A DNA stretch of 45,929 bases from Clostridiales bacterium. GTDB taxonomy: Bacteria; Bacillota; Clostridia; Lachnospirales; Lachnospiraceae. The position numbers were made by a program, and so were the translations under genes. How positions within the stretch are numbered: position 1 is the stretch's first letter; each line of letters begins with the position of its first letter. The notes below the pieces were generated by a model. The model was not told the origin of the DNA. It worked only from the letters and a program-made list of their open reading frames with translations, and did not search any database. The stretch lies in NCBI GenBank assembly GCA_021201535.1, contig JAJQEU010000088.1, forward strand, positions 1 through 45,929, written 5' to 3'. Shown here one piece after another: positions 17,129 through 24,810 of this stretch.

Positions 17129-17260
17129 TATTTCCTTTTTTGGCGTCTTCTGTGTCTTTTTTGCAAAACCACTGGTCAATATGATTCTGTTCCCGCTTCG
17201 AAAAAATATAGCACTCTGGTGATATTTGATCCCTGTTTTTCTCTGATTTCAAAAATCCTC

Positions 17261-17285
17261 GATAAAAGCAGCCAAAAGAGGCTGC
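17261..17285 (-). terminator. Intrinsic terminator of the ilv operon
   Basis: On the minus strand GCAGCC (17280-17285) pairs perfectly with GGCTGC (17268-17273) around a 6-base loop, followed by TTTTATC. It sits 62 bp after the ilvE stop. A longer alternative stem using 17276-17330 is also possible. Confidence 0.75.
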
Positions 17286-17346
17286 CGCATAACGGAATTT
17301 TACCCGTTAAAGCGACAGCCCCTTTAATAAATATACATCAAATGGC

Positions 17347-18372
17347 TCACTCCACTTCGTATATCCAGCCCTCCGGCGCCTCCAGCCTGCCGTCCTGGAT
17401 ATCCACGAGCGTTGCGCGCAGCTTCGCCAGCACCGTTCCCATCTCGCTCATGCCGCTGGGCACGCAGATGTCGGTACCGTGATCATAAATCTTACCCACA
17501 GGAGAGATTACCGCTGCCGTGCCGCAGAGGCCAATCTCGACAAACTCCGACAGTTCATCCTTGTATACCTCTCTCTGCTCCACTTCCATGCCCATATAAT
17601 GCTCCGCTACATACATCAGGGAACGACGCGTAATGGACGGAAGAATGCTGTCCGACTTCGGCGTCACCAGCTTACCATCCTTCGTGACAAACAGGAAGTT
17701 CGCACCGCCGGTCTCCTCCACCTTCGTCCGGGTCGCCGGATCGAGGTACATATTCTCGGCAAAGCCCTCCTCATGTGCCTGCACAATGGCGTGAAGGCTC
17801 ATGGCGTAATTCAGTCCGGCCTTGATATTGCCGGTACCGCGCGGCGCGGCGCGGTCAAAATCAGAGACCTTGATATACAGCGGCTTCACACCGCCCTTAA
17901 AATACGGTCCCACCGGCGTCGTCAGCACACGGAACATATACTCATCCGCCGGCTTTACACCGATCACCGCATTGCTGCCGAACTCATACGGGCGGATGTA
18001 AAGCGTGGCTCCCGTCCCATAGGGCGGTACATAACCGATATTTGCCTTTACCGTCTTTTTCACCGCTTCGACAAACTGATCCTCCGGGTAAACCGGCATT
18101 TCGAGTCTGCGCGCGGAATCTGCCAGGCGGCTCGCGTTCAGATCCGGGCGGAAGAGAACTACTTTGCCGTCCACCGTCTCATAGGCCTTCAACCCCTCAA
18201 ATACAGTCTGCGCATACTGAAAAACACCCGCACACTCGTTTAATACAATATTGGCATCCGGCGTGAGGGTTCCGTCATCCCATTTCCCATCCTTATACAT
18301 GGAAACAAATCGCATATCCGTCTCGCGATAAGAGAAGTCAAGATTTTCCCAGTCGATATTTTTCTTTTCCAT
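17347..18372 (-). CDS. ilvE: Branched-chain amino acid aminotransferase
   Basis: 341 residues from ATG 18372, with AAGGATCAGA upstream; the longer frame to 18423 has no start signal. It is a fold type IV PLP enzyme. FEGLKAYETVDGKVVLFRPD, the lysine region GTGNIKAGLNYAMSLHA and ETGGANFLFVTKDGKLVTPK are typical. It catalyses the last step of valine, leucine and isoleucine synthesis, and the first step of their breakdown. It is the last gene of the cluster AEC transporter, ilvB, ilvN, ilvE and is followed by an intrinsic terminator. A 288-bp gap separates it from ilvN, so it may also have its own promoter. Confidence 0.95.
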   Translation of the reverse strand: MEKKNIDWENLDFSYRETDMRFVSMYKDGKWDDGTLTPDANIVLNECAGVFQYAQTVFEGLKAYETVDGKVVLFRPDLNASRLADSARRLEMPVYPEDQFVEAVKKTVKANIGYVPPYGTGATLYIRPYEFGSNAVIGVKPADEYMFRVLTTPVGPYFKGGVKPLYIKVSDFDRAAPRGTGNIKAGLNYAMSLHAIVQAHEEGFAENMYLDPATRTKVEETGGANFLFVTKDGKLVTPKSDSILPSITRRSLMYVAEHYMGMEVEQREVYKDELSEFVEIGLCGTAAVISPVGKIYDHGTDICVPSGMSEMGTVLAKLRATLVDIQDGRLEAPEGWIYEVE

Positions 18373-18460
18373 TCTGATCCTTCTTTCTGTCTGTATGATT
18401 CTCTGTTCTGAACTGCTGCGCATCGCACCTTATGACAGGTTTTGATTCAGCTCCTGACGG

Positions 18461-18483
18461 AAATGACTGTTCCGCAGTCATTT
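18461..18483. other. Perfect 9-bp hairpin in the ilvN-ilvE gap
   Basis: AAATGACTG (18461-18469) and CAGTCATTT (18475-18483) flank a 5-base loop. It lies about 90 bp upstream of ilvE in the 288-bp spacer. Neither side has a long T run, so it is a weak terminator at best. It could be an mRNA processing or stability element. I see no T-box consensus in the spacer. Confidence 0.5.
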
Positions 18484-18660
18484 TATGTTCGCAGCCATTT
18501 TATATATGAAGGATAACCATTCATTTTGCAGGTTCTGATGTGATTTCCTTCATTTTTATCGTCTATCCACCTACATTTATACCGCAAAACGAATTATTTT
18601 ACCAGTCTTTTTTCATATATATCGTAATTTTTTCACATAAATTTCGCTTATGATCGTATT

Positions 18661-19161
18661 TTACCGGCAGGAGGTGCTGATCGACTCGATCGCCACCCCG
18701 CCGCCGCGGACGATCTCAACCGTCGAAAATCTGGCCTTAAGCAAACGGATCAGTTCATTGTTCCGTCGCTCGGTCAGCATACACTCAAGCAGAACACTGT
18801 CTGTCCCGATATCCACCACCTGCACGGAAAACACCTCCGCGATGCGGAAGGCCTCCGCCTTATCCGTCTCAGAACATTTTTTCACCTTCGCGAACATGAC
18901 TTCTTTCATGTGAATCGGCGTGTCCGTCAGATCCATAACCTTGATAACCTCCACCATGCGGTTCAGCTGCTTTTTGATCTGTTCAAAGGTCAGATCATCA
19001 CAGGTGCTGGCGATCGTCATCCGGGAAACACTCTCATCTTCAGTCGTGCCCACGGTGAGGCTGTTTAAATTATATGCCTTTCCGGCAAAAAGACCGGAAA
19101 TCTTTGTAAGGACACCCACATCATTCTCCACATAGAGGGCGATCCATCTGTCTTTCATCAT
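18661..19161 (-). CDS. ilvN: Acetolactate synthase small (regulatory) subunit
   Basis: 166 residues from ATG 19161, chosen for AGGAGG seven bases upstream. An N-terminal ACT domain (WIALYVENDVGVLTKISGLF through SRMTIASTCDD) binds the feedback effector, usually valine. A second ferredoxin-like domain follows, with FSVQVVDIGTDSVLLECML. It activates the catalytic subunit IlvB and confers end-product inhibition. It follows ilvB by about 100 bp. Length and layout match the common IlvN/IlvH form. Confidence 0.93.
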   Translation of the reverse strand: MMKDRWIALYVENDVGVLTKISGLFAGKAYNLNSLTVGTTEDESVSRMTIASTCDDLTFEQIKKQLNRMVEVIKVMDLTDTPIHMKEVMFAKVKKCSETDKAEAFRIAEVFSVQVVDIGTDSVLLECMLTERRNNELIRLLKARFSTVEIVRGGGVAIESISTSCR

Positions 19162-19263
19162 ATTATTTCCTCCTGATCTGTATGTTAGGAACTGTCGATC
19201 AATCACTGATGCATCCTGCACCGCCTAATACACAAATCGCAGATCCTGAAAGCCTCGCCGTAG

Positions 19264-21015
19264 TTACCGAACAGACGAGTTCAGTATCATCGTACTCATC
19301 GGTTTCCCGCCCGGCACCATCGGCAGAACCAGTTCCTCCGTAGCGATCATAAACTCGATCAGCGTCGGGGCGTCCGTATGCTCCTTTGCAGCCAGAAGCG
19401 CGGGTACAATATCCGCTTCGTTCTCTACCCGGATACCGTGAGCGCCATAGCTCTCAGCCCATTTGATAAAATCGGGCACGTAGGGAGGGCAGTTCTCATT
19501 CGGCCCCTTGCAATGCGCCGGACAGTCTTTCCTCCTGCGCAGACAGGTAGCCGAGTAACGTTTTCCATAGAAAAGCTGCTGCATCTGGCGCACCATGCCG
19601 AGATAATAATTATTCAGAAGGCAGATCGTGACCGGTGTATGCTGGATGATGGCGGTCGCCATCTCCTGCATATTCATCTGGAAACCGCCGTCCCCGGTGA
19701 TGCAGACCACCGGCCGGTCCGGATGTCCCATCTTTGCGCCCAGCGCCGCCGGGAAACCGAATCCCATCGTCCCCAGTCCGCCGGAAATGATCATCTTCTT
19801 TTTCAGATCCATCTTCAGAAACTGAGTCGCCCACATCTGATGCTGGCCGACATCCGTCACATAGGTCACCTCGTCCGGATAGACCTCGTTTAATCCCTCC
19901 ATGATCATCTGCGGCGTCATACCCTTGTTCCGACGCATCTCAAGAGGGTTCTCCTGATCCCATTTCCGGATCTGCTTCATCCAGTCGGAGGTATCCTTCG
20001 GACCCTTCCACTCTGCCTCGACCCATTCCGCCATCTGTGCCAGCGCCACCTTCGCGTCCGCCACGATCGGAACATCCACAACCACATTCCTCGAGATTGC
20101 CGCGGCGTCGATATCCAGATGGATGATCTTCGCCTTCGGTGCAAACTCGGTCAGGTCGCCGGTCACACGATCATTGAAGCGAGTGCCGATGGAAAACAGC
20201 AGGTTACACTGGCTGATCGCGATATTCGCCGCGTATTTTCCGTGAAGGCCGCTGCAGCCGATGTACCATGGATGATCCGACGGGAGCGCCCCTTTTCCCA
20301 TCACCGTCGTGATGACGGGGATATGCGTCAGTTCTGCGAGACGGGCAAGCTCCTCGTTCGCCCCCGCGATATTGACCCCGCCGCCGGCAAGAATGATCGG
20401 ACGGCCGGCACTCTTTAACAGCTTCGTCGCCTTGCGGAGCTGTCCGATGTGAACGCCCTCATTGAGCTTATAGCCGCGGATATCCACACATTCCGGATAT
20501 TCCGCCGGTCCGTTGGCGGTCTGAATATCCTTCGGCAGATCAATCAGCACCGGTCCCGGTTTCCCGGTGGATGCGATGTGAAACGCCATCTTCAGAATCC
20601 GGCCCAGATCCTTACGGTTACGGACCGTCACACTGTATTTTGTGATATGCCGCGTAATGCCGACAATATCCACCTCCTGAAAAGCTTCATTTCCGATCAG
20701 CCCGAGAGCGACCTGTCCGGTAAATACCACAATTGGGATGCTGTCATAGAACGCGTCCGCGATCGCCGTCACCGTGTTCGTGGCTCCGGGTCCGCTGGTC
20801 ACCAGGCAGACACCTGTCTTCCCTGTTTCCCGGGCATATCCCTCCGCCTCATGAACCAGCGCCTGCTCGTGGCGCGGCAGCACCAGATCAATATCGCTGT
20901 TCCGGTACAGCTCGTCAAACAGGTCGGTCACCGTACCTCCGGGATATGCAAAAATCTTTTCAACGCCCTCCGCTTCGAGTGCGCGCAAAAACAGTTTGGC
21001 TCCTGAAATTTCCAT
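19264..21015 (-). CDS. ilvB: Acetolactate synthase large (catalytic) subunit with Cys-rich insertion
   Basis: 583 residues. It is a ThDP enzyme: FAYPGGTVTDLFDELYRN with RHEQALVHEAEGYARETGK holds the catalytic Glu (HEQ), SGPGATNTVTAIADA is the family signature, and GDGGFQMNMQEMATAI ending in NNYYLGM binds ThDP and Mg. It condenses pyruvate (or pyruvate and 2-oxobutyrate) to acetolactate or acetohydroxybutyrate. Between LFYGKRYSAT and PDFIKWAESYG, canonical IlvB has a short loop. Here there is an insertion with C491, C498, C502 and C509 (C-x6-C-x3-C-x6-C), suggestive of a metal or cluster site. I believe relatives in Lachnospiraceae share it. It works with IlvN downstream. Confidence 0.95.
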   Translation of the reverse strand: MEISGAKLFLRALEAEGVEKIFAYPGGTVTDLFDELYRNSDIDLVLPRHEQALVHEAEGYARETGKTGVCLVTSGPGATNTVTAIADAFYDSIPIVVFTGQVALGLIGNEAFQEVDIVGITRHITKYSVTVRNRKDLGRILKMAFHIASTGKPGPVLIDLPKDIQTANGPAEYPECVDIRGYKLNEGVHIGQLRKATKLLKSAGRPIILAGGGVNIAGANEELARLAELTHIPVITTVMGKGALPSDHPWYIGCSGLHGKYAANIAISQCNLLFSIGTRFNDRVTGDLTEFAPKAKIIHLDIDAAAISRNVVVDVPIVADAKVALAQMAEWVEAEWKGPKDTSDWMKQIRKWDQENPLEMRRNKGMTPQMIMEGLNEVYPDEVTYVTDVGQHQMWATQFLKMDLKKKMIISGGLGTMGFGFPAALGAKMGHPDRPVVCITGDGGFQMNMQEMATAIIQHTPVTICLLNNYYLGMVRQMQQLFYGKRYSATCLRRRKDCPAHCKGPNENCPPYVPDFIKWAESYGAHGIRVENEADIVPALLAAKEHTDAPTLIEFMIATEELVLPMVPGGKPMSTMILNSSVR

Positions 21016-21063
21016 GAGATTTTCTCCTTATTATATTTTTACTCCGATTGCAGAACGACTCTG

Positions 21064-22014
21064 TCAGATCCAGCCGACGGTTCTCAGTATGAATATCCAC
21101 GCGGTCAGCGTGACAGATGCGAGCAGCGTCGTCGCCACGACGATGCTTGCCGTCAGCACACCGTCGTTATGCATGTTCTTCGCCATGATATAGCAGCTCG
21201 GGGTCGCCGGTCCTGCCAGCATGACGGCGAGTGCGACCATTTTTTCTCCGGTAAATCCGAGATACGCCGCAATCGGTATGAAGATCGCTGCCTGGGCGAT
21301 CAGCTTGATAAAGGACGCGCCCAGCGTCGGCCTGATTTTTTTCAGCGCCTTTCTTCCCTCAAAACCCGCGCCGAGTCCGATCAGCGCCAATGGGGTTGCC
21401 ATCTTGGCGATGTTCTCCACGGTAGAGTTGACCAGCGTGGGCAGCGGATTGCCCAGCAGCGCAACGATCATACCGATGACAATCGCGATGATGATCGGGT
21501 TTTTCAGGATATTAATGCCGGCTTTTTTGATCCTGCCGGTATCGCGCTCGCCCTCCGGATAATCTCCCTCGAAGGTCAGAACGATCACAGAATATATGTT
21601 ATACAACGGGACGGCGCCGATGATCATGAGCGATCCCATTGCGGATTCTCCGTAAATATTTTGTATAAAGGCAAGTCCCATGACTGCCGCACTGCTGCGG
21701 AAGGCCGCCTGCGTAAACGCGCCCCGTAGGGAACGGTCTTTCAGCGTCAGCTTTGCTACCGCCCAGGATCCCCAGAATCCCGCAGACGTGGCGACTGCGC
21801 AGAACAGGACATATTTCCAGTCAAAAATCTCCAGAATATCCACGCTGGCCAGATCCTTGTATAAAAGCACCGGCAGCGTGACGGTAAAATTAAACTTGTT
21901 CGCCACTGTGACAAAATTGTCATTCAGCATGCCGATCCGCCGCAGAAAATATCCGACCACCATCACCAGGAAAATCGGAATGGTCACATTCACACTGAAT
22001 AAAAAATTACTCAT
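21064..22014 (-). CDS. AEC (auxin efflux carrier) family transporter
   Basis: 316 residues from ATG 22014 (AGGAGGGC upstream; the adjacent ATG at 22017 is too close to it). About ten hydrophobic helices in two inverted halves. VTIPIFLVMVVGYFLRRIGM near the start and KNPIIIAIVIGMIVALLGN in the middle, with the C-terminal ASVTLTAWIFIL, are typical of the PIN/AEC superfamily. Bacterial members move malate, malonate or other organic acids. It sits 48 bp upstream of ilvB, so a link to branched-chain keto or amino acid export is plausible, but the substrate is not predictable from sequence. Confidence 0.88.
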   Translation of the reverse strand: MSNFLFSVNVTIPIFLVMVVGYFLRRIGMLNDNFVTVANKFNFTVTLPVLLYKDLASVDILEIFDWKYVLFCAVATSAGFWGSWAVAKLTLKDRSLRGAFTQAAFRSSAAVMGLAFIQNIYGESAMGSLMIIGAVPLYNIYSVIVLTFEGDYPEGERDTGRIKKAGINILKNPIIIAIVIGMIVALLGNPLPTLVNSTVENIAKMATPLALIGLGAGFEGRKALKKIRPTLGASFIKLIAQAAIFIPIAAYLGFTGEKMVALAVMLAGPATPSCYIMAKNMHNDGVLTASIVVATTLLASVTLTAWIFILRTVGWI

Positions 22015-22082
22015 CATGCCCTCCTGCTCTGTGCGAAGATCCGCAAGCGGAGCATAAATAATGACAGGTAAAAACTCCCCGT

Positions 22083-22571
22083 TTATCTCTTCTCATATTT
22101 GTAAAAGTAATATTCCAGATCAAAATACGTCTGCTCCTCGCTGTCCGCCGTGATCTGCCACTCCGGTTTCTCATCGAGATTCGGGAACCAGGCGTCCGCT
22201 TCGTAGGTATAGTTGATCTTCGTAATATGAGCCACATCGCACTCATCGACCAGCTGGCGGTATATACTCTCGCCGCCGATCACATAGATATCCTCAGACG
22301 GATAGTTCCGCAGTTTCTCATGCAGCTCGTCCATACTGTGAACGATCACGGCGTCCCTGACTCTGTAGGATGGGTCCTGCGTCAGAACGATATTCACGCG
22401 GTTCGGCAGAGGACGTCCGTTCGGAAAACTCTCCAGCGTCTTACGTCCCATCACAACGACGTTTCCGGTCGTTGTCTCGCGGAAAAACTTCATATCCGCG
22501 GGAATCTGTACAAGAAGCTTGTTGTTCAGGCCGATGGCCCAGTTTCTGTCTACAGCAGCTATCAGATTCAT
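22083..22571 (-). CDS. folA: Dihydrofolate reductase
   Basis: 162 residues, typical length. MNLIAAVDRNWAIGLNNKL is the family start; the acidic substrate residue lies in IPADMKFFRE (Asp 26); VVVMGRKTLESFP and DIYVIGGESIYRQL bind NADPH. It reduces dihydrofolate to tetrahydrofolate, restoring the cofactor oxidized by thymidylate synthase, whose gene lies directly upstream. The two genes are separated by about 240 bp that contain a large palindromic element. Confidence 0.96.
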   Translation of the reverse strand: MNLIAAVDRNWAIGLNNKLLVQIPADMKFFRETTTGNVVVMGRKTLESFPNGRPLPNRVNIVLTQDPSYRVRDAVIVHSMDELHEKLRNYPSEDIYVIGGESIYRQLVDECDVAHITKINYTYEADAWFPNLDEKPEWQITADSEEQTYFDLEYYFYKYEKR

Positions 22572-22592
22572 TGTGTCTCCTTTTTATCGGAC

Positions 22593-22726
22593 GGTGGTTT
22601 TGAAACTCAGCTGTGGTTGTATGGCACGGGCAGAAAAATGAATTCAACCGGAGCGCAAAAAGCGTTCCTCTTTGAATTGTTTTCTTTGCCCGTGTGCCTG
22701 CGGTATGAGTGAGTTTCAAAACCACC
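22593..22726. repeat. 134-bp nested palindrome between thyA and folA
   Basis: A perfect 17-bp outer inverted repeat (22593-22609 and 22710-22726) encloses a second pair, CACGGGCA with TGCCCGTG (22625-22632, 22687-22694, continuing into GGCA with TGCC and GAAAA with TTTTC). A central pair GGAGCGC with GCGTTCC follows (22650-22656, 22662-22668). All share one dyad at about 22659.5. Transcribed from thyA toward folA, it would fold into one long hairpin. It lacks the T run expected of a terminator. It may be a MITE-like insertion, an RNA processing site or a small RNA. Confidence 0.85.
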
Positions 22727-22815
22727 TGATTGTACTGTTTCGGTACCTGGACTGACTGTTGGTTCAGTCTTTACCCCGGCATGATTGTATATAACAGGGC
22801 CGGAGCTTCGATTAC

Positions 22816-23664
22816 TCAGACGGCCACGGGAATATTGGTAATCTGCGGGCCGGTCACATAGTCAAGGAGTTTCACGTCATCCCGGGTGAATTTATAAAAA
22901 TCATGTATATCCGGATTCAGCCAGAAGGTCGGCGCCGGATGCGGTTCCCTGGTGATCAGCTCCTGTACCAGAGGAATATGGCGGTCGTATATGTGAGCGT
23001 CCGCGATCACGTGGACCAGCTCGCCTGCCCGCATATCACAGACCTGCGCCATCATGTGCAACAGCACGGCATACTGGCAGACGTTCCAGTTGTTCGCGGT
23101 CAATACGTCCTGCGAACGCTGGTTCAGGATGGCATTCAGGGTGAGCTTCTCATCCTCCGGACTTTTGGTGACATTGAAGGTCATGCTGTAAGCACAGGGA
23201 TACAGGTTCATCTCGTGGAGATCCTGATGCACGTAGATATTCGTCATGATCCGGCGGCTGTAGGGATTATGCTTCAGATCGTAGATCACGCGGTCCACCT
23301 GGTCCATCATGCCTTCTCTGTACTGATGCTTCACGCCCATCTGGTAGCCGTAGGCTTTTCCGATGGAGCCGTCCTCATCCGCCCACTCGTCCCAGATATG
23401 GCTGTTCAGTTCATGAATATTGTTGGATTTCTTCTGCCAGATCCAGAGCATCTCGTCGGTACAGCTTTTGATCGCCGTCCGTCGAAGCGTCAATGCCGGA
23501 AACTCTTTTGAGAGATCATAGCGGTTCACCACGCCGAATCTCTTGATTGTATAAGCACTGGTGCCGTCCTCCCATCTCGGGCGGACCTTCTCCCCCTCCG
23601 TACCGGTGCCGTTATGAATAATATCGCCGCACATGGCGATAAATACTTCATCTGCGTAACTCAT
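22816..23664 (-). CDS. thyA: Thymidylate synthase (divergent active-site flank)
   Basis: 282 residues, GGAGGGACGT before the ATG. It methylates dUMP to dTMP using methylenetetrahydrofolate. ThyA marks present: the catalytic Cys 157 in LYPCAYSMTF, QRSQDV with the conserved Asp (186), an Asn at 194, and DAHIYDRHI (His/Tyr for dUMP). Usual ThyA has PPCH followed by QFYV; here the His after Cys is Ala and the Gln is Thr. This belongs to a divergent branch, and the overall length and order of motifs remain normal. It is followed by folA, the functional partner. A weak promoter (TTATTT, 16 bp, TATCAT) may lie around 23770-23800. Confidence 0.93.
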   Translation of the reverse strand: MSYADEVFIAMCGDIIHNGTGTEGEKVRPRWEDGTSAYTIKRFGVVNRYDLSKEFPALTLRRTAIKSCTDEMLWIWQKKSNNIHELNSHIWDEWADEDGSIGKAYGYQMGVKHQYREGMMDQVDRVIYDLKHNPYSRRIMTNIYVHQDLHEMNLYPCAYSMTFNVTKSPEDEKLTLNAILNQRSQDVLTANNWNVCQYAVLLHMMAQVCDMRAGELVHVIADAHIYDRHIPLVQELITREPHPAPTFWLNPDIHDFYKFTRDDVKLLDYVTGPQITNIPVAV

Positions 23665-23820
23665 ACGTCCCTCCGTGCCTTAAAGCATTCATCAGATCGT
23701 AAACTCCGCCACGCTCAGCTCACTGCTGCACGGCTCTTTGCCTGCGACCATATCTGATTTTTTATGATAACACATTTTTTTTTACAAATAAAGTGGTTAC
23801 CGAAAAGTATTCTTTTTTAT

Positions 23821-23849
23821 TTGACGAATATGACGCCATGTGCTATACT
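23821..23849 (+). promoter_or_regulatory. Promoter of the small membrane protein gene
   Basis: TTGACG (23821-23826) and TATACT (23844-23849) with a 17-bp spacer. The AAAGGAG ribosome binding site follows at about 23875-23881. Confidence 0.8.
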
Positions 23850-23890
23850 CGACTCATCTTGTACATATAAACTTAAAGGAGTTTTTTCAT

Positions 23891-24121
23891 ATGAGTCAGG
23901 CAAAGGTTGACCGTTATAAAGAACAGAAAAAGAACCGTCAGCAGGAAATTAAAAAAGAAAAACAGAGAAAAGTACTGACAAGAGTCATCGGCGCAGTCGT
24001 TGTCGTTGCGATCGCCGTCTGGGTGGGGTATTCCGGCTACAGCGTATACCAGTCCAACAAGGGCATCGAGACCGTGACTGTCAACACATCCGGTATCACG
24101 GATTATCTGAACGGACTGTAA
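23891..24121 (+). CDS. Small single-span membrane protein, unknown function
   Basis: 76 residues from ATG 23891, preceded by AAAGGAG. The first 33 residues are highly charged and helical (KVDRYKEQKKNRQQEIKKEK), then one membrane helix (about 34-52, VIGAVVVVAIAVWVGYSGY) and a short outer tail ending TSGITDYLNGL. Positive charges before the helix predict the N-terminus inside. It has its own consensus promoter and a strong terminator, so it is a monocistronic, genuinely expressed gene. I do not recognise a named family. Confidence 0.8.
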   Translation: MSQAKVDRYKEQKKNRQQEIKKEKQRKVLTRVIGAVVVVAIAVWVGYSGYSVYQSNKGIETVTVNTSGITDYLNGL

Positions 24122-24139
24122 GACACAGAAAAAGCAGGT

Positions 24140-24187
24140 AAAAGACTGCGGAATGAAAGAAGACTCTCATTCCGCAGTCTTTTTATT
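24140..24187. terminator. Strong bidirectional terminator
   Basis: A 15-bp or longer perfect stem (about 24141-24156 with 24168-24183, core GACTGCGGAATGA) with A's on the left and TTTTT on the right. It ends the small membrane gene on the plus strand and, read backward, the gpmI/FMN_bind-like transcript on the minus strand. Confidence 0.9.
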
Positions 24188-24280
24188 TCGATAGATTTGA
24201 AGCAGATTGTACCTGAATGTGACTGGTCATTCCCTGACCGCACAGGGTCTGCCCCGGCAAAGCGAGGGTTATTGCTGTGC

Positions 24281-24742
24281 TCAGCCTTCATCATCCTCCG
24301 TCTCATTTTCCTCCGCTCTCGCTTTATCCAGCGCACTCTCCACCGCATCCAGCAGAATCGTCGCAGTATACTGATTCTCCACGGTATAGGAGATATTCTC
24401 CATCGACTGATCCTCATAAATCTGCTGGCTGATCGTGTCCATGGAATCCTGCAGAAGCGGGTACATCGTTGCAATCGTTTCGTCCAGATTTACCAGGGAA
24501 ACCGAGCTGATATGATCTTCATCGACAACCACCTGTACATCCAGTGTCTGCCCATCCAGCTGAATGGAAGAAGTATAAACGCCCGCATTGTATATGGCCG
24601 TCTCCTGTGCATCCTGATTTTTCCTGTCCGATCCGAACATAAATACCAGAAGGAAAATCAGAACAATCGCCAGGACAATAAATATGGCGGTATATATGAC
24701 TTCCTTCATATGCAGGACAATGATCCTTGTCTTTGAACTCAT
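24281..24742 (-). CDS. Membrane-anchored FMN_bind-like protein
   Basis: 153 residues from ATG 24742, chosen for AAGGGG nine bases upstream. One membrane helix (about 16-38, YTAIFIVLAIVLIFLLVFMF) anchors an outer domain. That domain has the strand and helix pattern of FMN_bind domains (GQTLDVQVVVDEDHISSVSL, then a helical part ending ATILLDAVESALDKA). The flavin-accepting S/T-G-A-T motif expected just before the last helix is absent: the sequence there reads TVENQYTATI. So it may be a non-flavinylated relative. The C-terminus is acidic. It starts 69 bp after the gpmI stop. Confidence 0.6.
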   Translation of the reverse strand: MSSKTRIIVLHMKEVIYTAIFIVLAIVLIFLLVFMFGSDRKNQDAQETAIYNAGVYTSSIQLDGQTLDVQVVVDEDHISSVSLVNLDETIATMYPLLQDSMDTISQQIYEDQSMENISYTVENQYTATILLDAVESALDKARAEENETEDDEG

Positions 24743-24810
24743 GCGCAATTTCCCCTTTTGCCTTATTTGTAAAGCATATGCGGATATGGGGAAATTATAC
24801 GGAGTTTTTA

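Noticed and set aside
18373-18660. Possible T-box leader ahead of ilvE
   Set aside because: The T-box consensus (AGGGTGG followed by ACCGCG) is absent; only a short hairpin and a possible promoter are present.
22750-22775. Small ACTGA/TCAGT hairpin before thyA's end
   Set aside because: The stem is only 5 bp, with no T run in either direction, so it is too weak to call a terminator.
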